Positions 29,123 to 36,091 of a DNA stretch of 64,000 nucleotides are shown piece by piece. Within the stretch, counting starts at the first letter, position 1; each line of letters opens with the position of its first letter. Source of the DNA: an uncultured Oceanisphaera sp. GTDB lineage: Bacteria > Pseudomonadota > Gammaproteobacteria > Enterobacterales > Aeromonadaceae. The notes under the pieces were generated by a model that was not told the origin of the DNA, did not search any database, and saw nothing but the letters and a program-made list of their open reading frames with translations. The stretch is from assembly GCF_947495715.1 (NCBI RefSeq), contig NZ_CANLZU010000003.1:124001-188000 (forward strand), given 5' to 3'. The position numbers and the translations under genes were made by a program.

Positions 29123-29400
29123 AGGTATTAAATTTCGTGATGCGCGTAGTCATGCTGGTGTTCTGGGCCGGTATTATTTACGCGCTGGTGGGCCCCGATT
29201 TTCAGGAAGTCGGCTCCATGCCGCTGATCCTCGGTGCCGTGGTGCTGTTCATGCATTTGCTGCAGATGCTGATGCTCAAGCAGGTCGCGAGCCTGCTGCA
29301 CCCCACCTTGAAGGATTATCTGGCGGTACTGGTGTTCGGCTCCTTTGCCATGCATCACCACAGGGCGCGCCTGAAAGAGATCACCGAACAGAAGCGCTAA
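29119..29400 (+). CDS. DUF1145 small membrane protein
   Basis: 93 residues, with three hydrophobic helices (about 7-25, 32-50 and 65-80) and a short basic tail ending AMHHHRARLKEITEQKR. It matches the DUF1145 family (YhhL-like) found next to rsmD in many gammaproteobacteria. Translationally coupled to rsmD by an ATGA overlap. Function unknown. Confidence 0.82.
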   Translation: MKVLNFVMRVVMLVFWAGIIYALVGPDFQEVGSMPLILGAVVLFMHLLQMLMLKQVASLLHPTLKDYLAVLVFGSFAMHHHRARLKEITEQKR

Positions 29401-29403
29401 GCT

Positions 29404-29857
29404 CGGCCTTATACCAATCCCAGTAATGATCTGATCATATTGAGGCCCTAGACCAGAGGCAACACAGCCGCCTCCCTCGACACGCCATGGATAATGACAC
29501 TCACCGTTTCAGCCGCTGCGAACATTCACTGGATGTTCGGTCAGGCTGAAACCGTTCGTCACGGCGAGGCAAGCTCGCCCCATCTAAGCTCGGACATGCC
29601 GTCTGACCGCCAGGGAGGGCGGGAATGCCGGAACGGCAGGAGCATTTTTCGGCCTTGGCATTTGACGATCGGCTGAGGCAATCCCTGCCGCCTCTTCTTG
29701 ATGCCTGAGTTAGCTGTTGTCATAACAAACAGGCGACGCCGGAGCTTCAAGGAGGACAAAGGGATCCGCTCAGCCGACCTTTCGTTTCAGGGATGAAACG
29801 GAGAGCGTACATGGAGGTATTCATAGCGAGTCGGTGGAGCGGGCCCTTTGGCCGATA
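29404..29857 (-). repeat. Composite interspersed repeat, copy B (inverted orientation)
   Basis: Between convergent genes for the DUF1145 and DUF2007 proteins. The tail (29404-29455), read in reverse, is nearly identical to the tail of copy E for about 60 bases. The enlarged type II module (29456-29694) contains nested hairpins, including GTTTCAGCC/GGCTGAAAC around GAACATTCACTGGATGTTC, and CCGCC-AGGGAG-GGCGG. The type I module (29751-29857) has arms GGACAAAGGGATCCGCTC and GAGCGGGCCCTTTGGCC, inner hairpin GTTTC-AGGGAT-GAAAC and a second hairpin TAC-ATGGAG-GTA. Polarity is opposite to copies A, C and E. Confidence 0.85.
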
Positions 29858-29928
29858 TACAAACATTGAGCTACAAAACCAAGCTGTTTTCCTACTCTGG
29901 ATTTGTGACCAAAAGACAGTCGGCCTTA

Positions 29929-30246
29929 CTACTCGGTGGTATCGGCCTCATGGCCGCACTGCCAGCAGGTTTCAAAGCTGCCGGCATTGTGCTCGCCACA
30001 GCGTCGGCAATACCAGGCCGGGCCGGCGCCGCGCCGATAAGGCTCCAGAATAAGTTGTGCCTGCTCCAGATCCTGCGCCCGCACCAGCAGAGTCACTTCC
30101 ACCGCATTGGCGGGCAGCTCGCCCAGGGCGCCGGACAGGGCTTCGCCCTGTAACTGCACCCTGATACCCGACACCTCCAGCGATCCCTTCAGGGTATGCG
30201 CTTCCAGGCTGTTGGCCGCCTGATAAACCGAAATCCACTCGTTCAT
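29929..30246 (-). CDS. DUF2007 protein with C-terminal zinc ribbon
   Basis: 105 residues. The N-terminal part (WISVYQAANSLEAHTLKGSLEVSGI, DLEQAQLIL) is a DUF2007-type putative signal-transducing domain. The C-terminus has two CxxC knuckles, CRRCGEHN and CWQCGHE, forming a RanBP2-like zinc ribbon. Soluble cytoplasmic protein of unknown role. It is separated from the csrB terminator by about 30 bases on the same strand. Confidence 0.8.
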   Translation of the reverse strand: MNEWISVYQAANSLEAHTLKGSLEVSGIRVQLQGEALSGALGELPANAVEVTLLVRAQDLEQAQLILEPYRRGAGPAWYCRRCGEHNAGSFETCWQCGHEADTTE

Positions 30247-30273
30247 TATGCTCCGGCGCCGGAATGACAGATA

Positions 30274-30545
30274 GAAAAAGGGGGTGACATCATGTCACCC
30301 CCTTTTGGGTTGTCGTATGGTTAATCCGTAAACCAAGTTGCTCCCTGCATTCCCTGACAAAATTACCTTATCCTTAAGGTGTTCCTCTTCCCGATCCATC
30401 GGGGTGTCCTGGTCGTCCTGACTGCGATTCATCCTGAGTCGCTTGACTATCTCCATCCTGGAGGTGTCCTTGACCGCATCCTGCGGGGTTCCTTTTGCCG
30501 TTCCTGGCAGCCTGTCTTCCTGACCGACTTCCTTGCTCCTTGCAC
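30274..30545 (-). ncRNA. csrB: CsrB-type CsrA-sequestering regulatory RNA
   Basis: About 272 nt on the minus strand with 18 GGA triplets, many as CAGGAUG, CAGGAC, AAGGA or CAGGAA between short stems, the pattern of CsrB/CsrC RNAs that titrate CsrA. A promoter is visible (TTGAGC, 16 bases, TATAGT at 30551-30578). The 3' end is a strong hairpin, GGGGGTGACAT/ATGTCACCCCC, followed by five T. A GacA/UvrY-type box lies about 157 bases upstream of the start. Expected role: antagonist of CsrA in carbon storage, motility and biofilm control. A 91-codon open frame inside it is judged spurious. Confidence 0.92.
30281..30306 (-). terminator. Terminator of csrB
   Basis: Perfect inverted repeat GGGGGTGACAT/ATGTCACCCCC with A-run and T-run on both sides; it forms the 3' hairpin of the CsrB-type RNA. 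Confidence 0.92.
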
Positions 30546-30550
30546 TACTA

Positions 30551-30578
30551 ACTATAGATAACTTTGCCAAAGGCTCAA
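30551..30578 (-). promoter_or_regulatory. csrB promoter
   Basis: Minus-strand TTGAGC (-35, 30573-30578) and TATAGT (-10, 30551-30556) with a 16-base spacer just ahead of the GGA-rich RNA. The weak -35 fits a promoter that depends on an activator. Confidence 0.7.
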
Positions 30579-30701
30579 GACAGAAAAGCAGACCAAGAGT
30601 TCAGCCCAGAACACAGTGAAGATACAATTCATTGATTTAAATGAATATATTTTCTTTTACATCGTTAATGCTGCAGCTTAAAACGTCTTATCCGCCTCTT
30701 C

Positions 30702-30719
30702 CTTGAGAGATCTCTTACA
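30702..30719. promoter_or_regulatory. GacA/UvrY binding site upstream of csrB
   Basis: CTTGAGAGATCTCTTACA agrees at 15 of 18 positions with the palindrome TGTAAGAGATCTCTTACA that fits the GacA/UvrY consensus (TGTAAG-N6-CTTACA). It is centred about 165 bases upstream of the predicted csrB start, the usual long distance for this class. The remaining sequence between sseA and csrB (30579-30824) is AT-rich with no gene. Confidence 0.82.
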
Positions 30720-30824
30720 AGCCTGCAAGGCAATAGCTCTCATCAGATACCTGGCTACAAAACGTTGGCTCACAAGGGACTCACCGCTTAGGATAAAACC
30801 GTCTGATATAAAGGAGTGATTCTA

Positions 30825-31682
30825 ATGAAAACCTTACTGTTGCCATCGGCACTGGTGGACTCAAGCTGGCTGGCCGAACATCTGCATCATCCGGATCTGG
30901 TTGTACTGGACGCCAGCTGGCACATGCCGGCCGCCAAACGTTCCGGAGAGCAGGAATGGCGCCAGCAACGCATTCCCGGGGCACGTTTCTTCGACTTCGA
31001 CAGTAAAATCAAAGATAACGACAGCTCGCTGCCACATATGTTGCCATCGGAAGCTCAATTCTCGCAGCAGGTATCGGAACTCGGCCTGAGTAATCATCAT
31101 CACATCGTGATTTACGACAGCAGCGGCATGTTTGCCGCACCGCGAGCCTGGTGGATGCTCAGGGCCATGGGGCACGAAAAAGTGGCGGTATTGGATGGCG
31201 GCCTGCCGGCCTGGATACAACAGGGATATGCACTGGAAAGCGGCGAGCCGGCCGTCGTCTCGCCCGGTCACTTTGTCGCCCACCGGCAGGCCGACTGGAT
31301 AGCCGATGCGACTCAGGTGCAAACGGCCCTGTCCCAATCTGATACTCGGGTGCTGGACGCCCGGAGTCGGGAGCGATTCAGCGGTCAGGCCGCCGATCCG
31401 CGCCCCGGCGTTCGTCCCGGTCATATGCCCGGCGCCCACTGCCTGCCCTTTGGCGAGCTGCTGGAACAGGGCCACTTCCTGCCATCGGAGCTACTGGCCC
31501 AAAAACTGGCGTTACATCTGGCGCCCGAACAAGGCCTTATCTGCAGCTGCGGCTCGGGCGTGACCGCCGCCATTCTGGCCCTGGCGGCGAACCTGACCGG
31601 CCACAAGCAAGTCGCCGTTTACGACGGCTCCTGGACCGAGTGGGGTGGCAACCCCGACCTGCCGGTGGTTACCGACAACTAA
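30825..31682 (+). CDS. sseA: 3-mercaptopyruvate sulfurtransferase
   Basis: 285 residues: two rhodanese domains, the first inactive and the second with the catalytic loop CGSGVTA at about Cys242. The CGSGVTA sequence distinguishes mercaptopyruvate from thiosulfate sulfurtransferases. It moves sulfur from 3-mercaptopyruvate to thiols or cyanide in the cytoplasm. ATG at 30825 follows AAGGAG. A terminator follows immediately. Confidence 0.92.
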   Translation: MKTLLLPSALVDSSWLAEHLHHPDLVVLDASWHMPAAKRSGEQEWRQQRIPGARFFDFDSKIKDNDSSLPHMLPSEAQFSQQVSELGLSNHHHIVIYDSSGMFAAPRAWWMLRAMGHEKVAVLDGGLPAWIQQGYALESGEPAVVSPGHFVAHRQADWIADATQVQTALSQSDTRVLDARSRERFSGQAADPRPGVRPGHMPGAHCLPFGELLEQGHFLPSELLAQKLALHLAPEQGLICSCGSGVTAAILALAANLTGHKQVAVYDGSWTEWGGNPDLPVVTDN

Positions 31683-31716
31683 AAAAGTGCCCGCCATAAG
31701 GCGGGCACTTTCATTT
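31681..31716 (+). terminator. Terminator of sseA, possibly bidirectional
   Basis: AAAGTGCCCGCC/GGCGGGCACTTT stem with an ATAA loop and an imperfect T-run; the A-run on the left may also stop yijD transcripts. Confidence 0.85.
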
Positions 31717-31742
31717 TTATTAGCTTATTTTACCGGGCTGCC

Positions 31743-32105
31743 TTATTCGGCAGCAGGTCGTGCCGCCACACCCATCTTCAGCGCCAGCCAGATCACCAGC
31801 ACCAGGCTTATCATCACCGACAGGTAGTTGGTGCCCATTTCCGGAAACTGGGTACGCAGGAATGCCGAATAACCGAACACCCCGATCAGGAAAGCGAGCA
31901 GAGTACAGAGGGGAGTGTCACCCTCCATCGGAACGCTCAGATATTCCTGATACAACATGTACGCGGCCAGAGCCAGCGCAATGATGGGGAACACGGAAAA
32001 TGCCAGCTGGCTGACGCTCAGGGTCGCCAGTGTGGCGTTACCACAAAGACCAACCAACAGCGCTAGCAAGATAGGTTTACGACGGATTTGTTTACTTCCT
32101 GACAT
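31743..32105 (-). CDS. yijD: YijD family inner-membrane protein
   Basis: 120 residues with four hydrophobic helices (about 12-30, 33-50, 62-80, 93-112). Length, helix pattern and position directly downstream of fabR match YijD. The ATG at 32105 is preferred because AGGAAGG lies six bases ahead; the ATG two codons earlier abuts that site. Function unknown, probably connected with fatty-acid or membrane homeostasis through its operon. Confidence 0.85.
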   Translation of the reverse strand: MSGSKQIRRKPILLALLVGLCGNATLATLSVSQLAFSVFPIIALALAAYMLYQEYLSVPMEGDTPLCTLLAFLIGVFGYSAFLRTQFPEMGTNYLSVMISLVLVIWLALKMGVAARPAAE

Positions 32106-32128
32106 GGTCATCCTTCCTAATGTAGGGC

Positions 32129-32740
32129 CTAGAGCCTCTTCGCTTTATTATATGCATCTGCGCCCTTGGCAATGATACGCAGTTGCAGGGTCATACGTTC
32201 GGCCAAAGCCGCACGTTCTTTTTCATTCATGTCCAGCGCCTCGGCCCCGGCACTGAACACGATGGTAACCATCGCCTGGGCCTGGGTCTCGGCGTAGCTT
32301 CGGCTAGTTTGTTGCTTCTCTTCCAGATAATCTGTGAGCTCGGCGGTAAAATGCTGAATTTCGCGGCCTACCGCCTGACGGAATGCGGCCGAAGTACCGG
32401 AACGCTCCCGCAGCAACAACCGGAACACATCCGGACTTCGCTCGATAAACTCCATAAAGGTTTTTACCGAAATCTGGATAACACTACCACCATCGGCAAT
32501 GCGTTGACGAGCCTGACGCATCAATTGACGCAGGGTCAGACCCCCTTCATCCACCAATGTCAGCCCCAGCTCTTCCATGTCCTTGAAGTGACGGTAAAAA
32601 GAGGTGGGTGCCAGTCCCGCCTCCCGCGCGACTTCGCGCAGACTCAGACTGGAGAAGCTGCGTTCGGCGCTCAACTGGCGAAAAGCCGCATCAATCAGAG
32701 TACGTCGAGTCTTTTCTTTTTGTTCTGCGCGAATGCCCAC
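32129..32740 (-). CDS. fabR: TetR-family unsaturated fatty acid repressor FabR
   Basis: 203 residues. The helix-turn-helix is in [31 protein letters not shown], and the region ahead of it, [16 protein letters not shown]-like, is FabR-typical. FabR senses the unsaturated/saturated acyl-CoA or acyl-ACP balance and represses unsaturated fatty-acid genes. The start codon is GTG with a weak ribosome site. Palindromes ahead of fabR (32754-32765) and ahead of the divergent desaturase (32853-32870) are likely operators. Confidence 0.92.
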   Translation of the reverse strand: MGIRAEQKEKTRRTLIDAAFRQLSAERSFSSLSLREVAREAGLAPTSFYRHFKDMEELGLTLVDEGGLTLRQLMRQARQRIADGGSVIQISVKTFMEFIERSPDVFRLLLRERSGTSAAFRQAVGREIQHFTAELTDYLEEKQQTSRSYAETQAQAMVTIVFSAGAEALDMNEKERAALAERMTLQLRIIAKGADAYNKAKRL

Positions 32741-32753
32741 TGCACACCAGGGT

Positions 32754-32765
32754 CTAACATGTTAG
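32754..32765. promoter_or_regulatory. Palindrome upstream of fabR
   Basis: CTAACATGTTAG is a perfect 12-base palindrome 13 bases ahead of the fabR start; position suggests autoregulation. It differs from the 32853-32870 palindrome, so the binding protein is uncertain. Confidence 0.4.
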
Positions 32766-32852
32766 TAATAGGATCATACCCCTTTGTCATCACGCGGTCA
32801 GCTCCAAGAGGTCAATTTGTAATTGACGCTGGCCGGTATTAAATATGAAAAT

Positions 32853-32870
32853 AGTGTACAGCTGTTCGCT
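32853..32870. promoter_or_regulatory. FabR/DesT-like operator ahead of the desaturase
   Basis: AGTGTACAGCTGTTCGCT is an 18-base near-palindrome of the AGCGTACA/TGTACGCT class bound by FabR-type repressors. It ends two bases ahead of the first possible desaturase ATG, so repressor binding would overlap the transcription start. The neighbouring fabR makes it the likely ligand. Confidence 0.6.
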
Positions 32871-32884
32871 CAATGGATAACAAG

Positions 32885-34003
32885 ATGCGTAAACCTCCTC
32901 TGCTCTGGACCAACCTTTTGCTGTTTTCAGCCACCGGCCTGGCCACCATGGTACTGGTTCCCTGGTACGGCCTGACTCAAGGCTATGATGGCTGGCAATG
33001 GCTCGCCATGCTGGTGCTGTTCAGTTACAGCTGCCTGTCGATCACCGCCGGTTATCATCGCCTGTGGGCGCACAAGGCCTATGACGCCCACCCCCTGTTG
33101 CAGTGGGTGTTCGCACTGGGCGGCGCCCTGTCTTTGCAGAATTCCGCCTATCACTGGTGTGCCGATCACCGGCGCCACCATCGTCATGTGGACGATCTGG
33201 ACAAGGACCCCTATTCCGCCAGCCGAGGCCTCTGGTTCTCGCACATGGGCTGGATGCTGCGTCACTACCACACCCCCGACGACAGCAATGTCCCCGACCT
33301 CAAGCGCAACCGCATCCTGCAGTTTCAGCACAGGCACTATCTGGCGCTGACCCTGATGATGAATATCGCCTTGCCTTTGTTGCTGGGCGTCTGGCACGGC
33401 GATGTCTGGGGCATGCTGCTGATGGCCGGTGTGTTGCGCCTGTTCCTCGGCCACCATGTGACCTTCTTCATCAACTCCCTGGCCCATTACTGGGGTCGCC
33501 AGCCCTACACCAGCAAGAACTCGGCCCGCGACAACGATCTGCTGGCGGTACTGACCTTCGGCGAGGGCTATCACAACTTCCATCATCTGTTCGAATTCGA
33601 TTATCGCAACGGTATCCGCTGGTGGCATTACGATCCCACCAAGTGGTTAATCCGTACCATGAGCTGGCTGGGCCTGGCATCCAGGCTACGCACCTGCCCC
33701 CAGGAGCGAATCGAACAGGCCCAGCTGGAACGCCGGCTGGAGGTGGCCCGCCAGAAGATACTGCGCCAACAGCAGAATGCCGATACCGAGCAGTGGCTGG
33801 CGCTGTTGCACAGCGAGTACGATCGCTTGCTGCATCAGCTCAAGAGCTACTATCAGGTGCGCAAGAGCCTGCTGGACCTGAAGAAAAAGGCCGCCCGCTG
33901 CAAATACGAAGAGCTGCGTCTCAAGCTGAATTGTGACGAACTGAAAGCCGCCTTCACCACACAGCGGCGCAACTGGCTCAAACTCACTACCCAGTTTGCC
34001 TGA
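32885..34003 (+). CDS. Membrane acyl-lipid/acyl-CoA fatty acid desaturase
   Basis: About 372 residues (376 if the ATG at 32873 is used). The three histidine boxes of delta-9 desaturases are present: HRLWAH, HRRHHRHVD and HNFHHLFE near 240. Hydrophobic helices flank them. The last about 110 residues are charged and helical and extend beyond a bare catalytic domain. It should introduce a double bond into acyl chains aerobically in the inner membrane. ATG at 32885 has a weak GGA site; the earlier ATG lies against the operator and would make the mRNA almost leaderless. Divergent from fabR. Confidence 0.88.
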   Translation: MRKPPLLWTNLLLFSATGLATMVLVPWYGLTQGYDGWQWLAMLVLFSYSCLSITAGYHRLWAHKAYDAHPLLQWVFALGGALSLQNSAYHWCADHRRHHRHVDDLDKDPYSASRGLWFSHMGWMLRHYHTPDDSNVPDLKRNRILQFQHRHYLALTLMMNIALPLLLGVWHGDVWGMLLMAGVLRLFLGHHVTFFINSLAHYWGRQPYTSKNSARDNDLLAVLTFGEGYHNFHHLFEFDYRNGIRWWHYDPTKWLIRTMSWLGLASRLRTCPQERIEQAQLERRLEVARQKILRQQQNADTEQWLALLHSEYDRLLHQLKSYYQVRKSLLDLKKKAARCKYEELRLKLNCDELKAAFTTQRRNWLKLTTQFA

Positions 34004-34023
34004 TGGCACAAATGGCATTACCG

Positions 34024-34057
34024 AATAAGGCGGGATATCCCGCCTTATTTATTTTTT
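34024..34057 (+). terminator. Terminator of the desaturase gene
   Basis: AATAAGGCGGGAT/ATCCCGCCTTATT perfect stem followed by a T-rich run. Confidence 0.9.
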
Positions 34058-34201
34058 GCTGATAATACGAACAAGGTCACTGTTATCCCCTACCCTGAAC
34101 ACTTCCCTTTGACAAAAACTCTGCAAAACACCATAGTCTTCGCCATTTTAATTCGACAGCAAATGTACGTTTAACTTTACAGTCAGCAGGAGCAGCAAGA
34201 C

Positions 34202-35551
34202 GTGGAAAAAAGGGCGCAGTTCAGTAGCAAGCTGGGGTTCGTGATGGCCGCCGCCGGTTCGGCCATCGGCGTGGGTAATATCTGGGGCTTTCCCACTCAG
34301 GCGGCGAGTAACGGCGGCGGCGCCTTTCTGCTGGTTTATCTGCTGTTTATCTTTCTGCTCGGCTACCCCATGCTGGTGGCGGAAATCACCATAGGTCGTC
34401 ACGGTCAGGCCACGCCATTCCGGGCCCTGCAAACCCTGACCCGCAATCCGCTGGGCAAGGTCATCGCCGGTCTGGTGGGACTGGCGGCGGTGATTACCGT
34501 CAGCCTGATCTTCACCTTTTACGCCATCGTCTCCGGCTGGTTTGTCGCCTATGCCCTGGAGCCATTGGCCAGCATGGCCGGCGCCCATGATGCCGCCGGC
34601 TGGCTGACCGGCTTTTCCACTTCCCGCAACCTGGTGTTCACTCTGCTGTTCGCCCTGTTGAGCCTCTATGTGGTCAGCCGGGGGCTGGAGCAGGGCATCG
34701 AAAAGTGGTCGAGCCGGCTGATGCCGCTGTTACTGGTCATGTTGGTGCTGCTGACCGGATACATGCTGTCGCAGCCCGGTGCCGGTGAAGGTCTCGAAGC
34801 CTATCTGGTACCGGACTTTTCGCGGGTACTGAACGGTGAGGTGCTGATTGGCGCCCTTGGACAGAGCTTTTTCTCGCTGTCTCTGGGGGCGGCGGTGATG
34901 ATGCTGTATGGCTCCTACCTGAGCCGCCAGGCCAGCATTCCTGCTCTGGCCGCCCAGGTGACCCTGCTCGACACCGGCGTGGCCTTTCTGGCCGGTCTGC
35001 TGATCCTGCCCGCCATGTATGTGGCCCAGCACAACGGTGTGCCCATTTTTGCCGAAGACGGCAGCCTGCTCAGCTCGGATACTTTGGTGTTCTCGGTCTT
35101 GCCGGCGCTGTTCGACACCATGGGCCAGGCCCAGTATCCGGTGGCCTTCGCCTTCTTCCTGCTGATGATAGTGGCGGCGCTGACCTCCGCCATCTCCATG
35201 CTGGAGGCACCGGTGTCGCTGGCGATGGAGTCCACCGGGCTGTCGCGCATCAAGGCCACCTGGCTGATGACCGCCCTTTGTACCCTGGTAAGCGTGATTA
35301 TCGTGTTCAATTTCGGCGCCCTGTTCGGGCTGGTGATCACCCTCACCACCCAGTATGCCCAGCCGCTGGTCAGCCTGTGCATCACCCTGTATGCCGGTTG
35401 GATCTGGCAGCGCAACAAGGTGCTGGCCGAGCTGAAGTCGGGCTGCCCCGAGCTGGAACAGGGCCTGTTCTGGAAGATCTGGCCCTGGTACGTACGTTTC
35501 GTGTGTCCGGTACTGGTGCTGGTAGTGATTGTTCAGTCGATAGGTAACTAA
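34202..35551 (+). CDS. Sodium-dependent NSS-family transporter
   Basis: 449 residues with about 11 membrane helices. The sodium-site motif AAAGSAIGVGNIWGFPTQAASNGGGAFL in helix 1 identifies the neurotransmitter:sodium symporter (LeuT) family. These proteins import amino acids or related compounds with sodium. The start is GTG at 34202 behind CAGGAG. Substrate not predictable. Copy C of the composite repeat follows its stop. Confidence 0.9.
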   Translation: MEKRAQFSSKLGFVMAAAGSAIGVGNIWGFPTQAASNGGGAFLLVYLLFIFLLGYPMLVAEITIGRHGQATPFRALQTLTRNPLGKVIAGLVGLAAVITVSLIFTFYAIVSGWFVAYALEPLASMAGAHDAAGWLTGFSTSRNLVFTLLFALLSLYVVSRGLEQGIEKWSSRLMPLLLVMLVLLTGYMLSQPGAGEGLEAYLVPDFSRVLNGEVLIGALGQSFFSLSLGAAVMMLYGSYLSRQASIPALAAQVTLLDTGVAFLAGLLILPAMYVAQHNGVPIFAEDGSLLSSDTLVFSVLPALFDTMGQAQYPVAFAFFLLMIVAALTSAISMLEAPVSLAMESTGLSRIKATWLMTALCTLVSVIIVFNFGALFGLVITLTTQYAQPLVSLCITLYAGWIWQRNKVLAELKSGCPELEQGLFWKIWPWYVRFVCPVLVLVVIVQSIGN

Positions 35552-35599
35552 TACCAAACAGCTTAAATAACTGATCTATTCGGTTACTCTGTAGAGGTC

Positions 35600-35994
35600 G
35601 AACAAAGGGACCGCTCCACCGACACGCTACAAGTACATCCATGTAAGGCTCCGCCGCGCCATCCCTGGCGCGGAGGGTCGGCGGAGCAGATCCCTTTATC
35701 CTCCCTGAAGCCAGGGAGTTGCCTGTTGGCGTCGTCTACAGGCAACTCGGTGCAAGAGAAGAGGCAACAGAGATCGACTACCACGACCGTGAAATGCCAT
35801 GGACGGCATTTCCAAGCCCCCAGGGGGCAGCTTGCTGCCTGCATCAAGTTTGGTGATGGACCAAACATCCAGTGAATGTTTGCAGCCATCGCCAAGCGCA
35901 GATGGCCTTAGCCCATGGCGTGTCGTGGGAGGCGGCTGTGTTACCTCTGATCTCGGGGTTAAAATGATCAGATGTTTATTCAAACTGGTATTAC
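35600..35994 (+). repeat. Composite interspersed repeat, copy C
   Basis: Between the convergent NSS transporter and oligopeptidase genes. The type I module (35600-35704) has arms GAACAAAGGGACCGCTC and the partner ending GATCCCTTTATCC. Its inner hairpins are TAC-ATCCAT-GTA and CCGCGCC-ATCCCT-GGCGCGG. The spacer carries the hairpin GAGTTGCCTGT/ACAGGCAACTC. The type II module (35761-35947) starts GAGGCAACAGAGATCG and ends GGCTGTGTTACCTC; it holds ATGCC-ATGGAC-GGCAT and a roughly 80-base insertion. The tail aligns with the tails of copies B and E and with the remnant at 53.2 kb. Confidence 0.85.
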
Positions 35995-36091
35995 TCACGG
36001 GTAAACCCGCGATAGAAACTGATGAACAATAGACAGACCCCGGGCCGACTTCAAAAGTCGGCCAAGGGTAATACATGAATCAAAAAACGGT

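Noticed and set aside
30295-30570. Open frame of 91 codons on the minus strand
   Set aside because: It lies inside the CsrB-type RNA. The GGA-rich composition keeps the frame open; there is no ribosome site, and the frame runs across the terminator stem.
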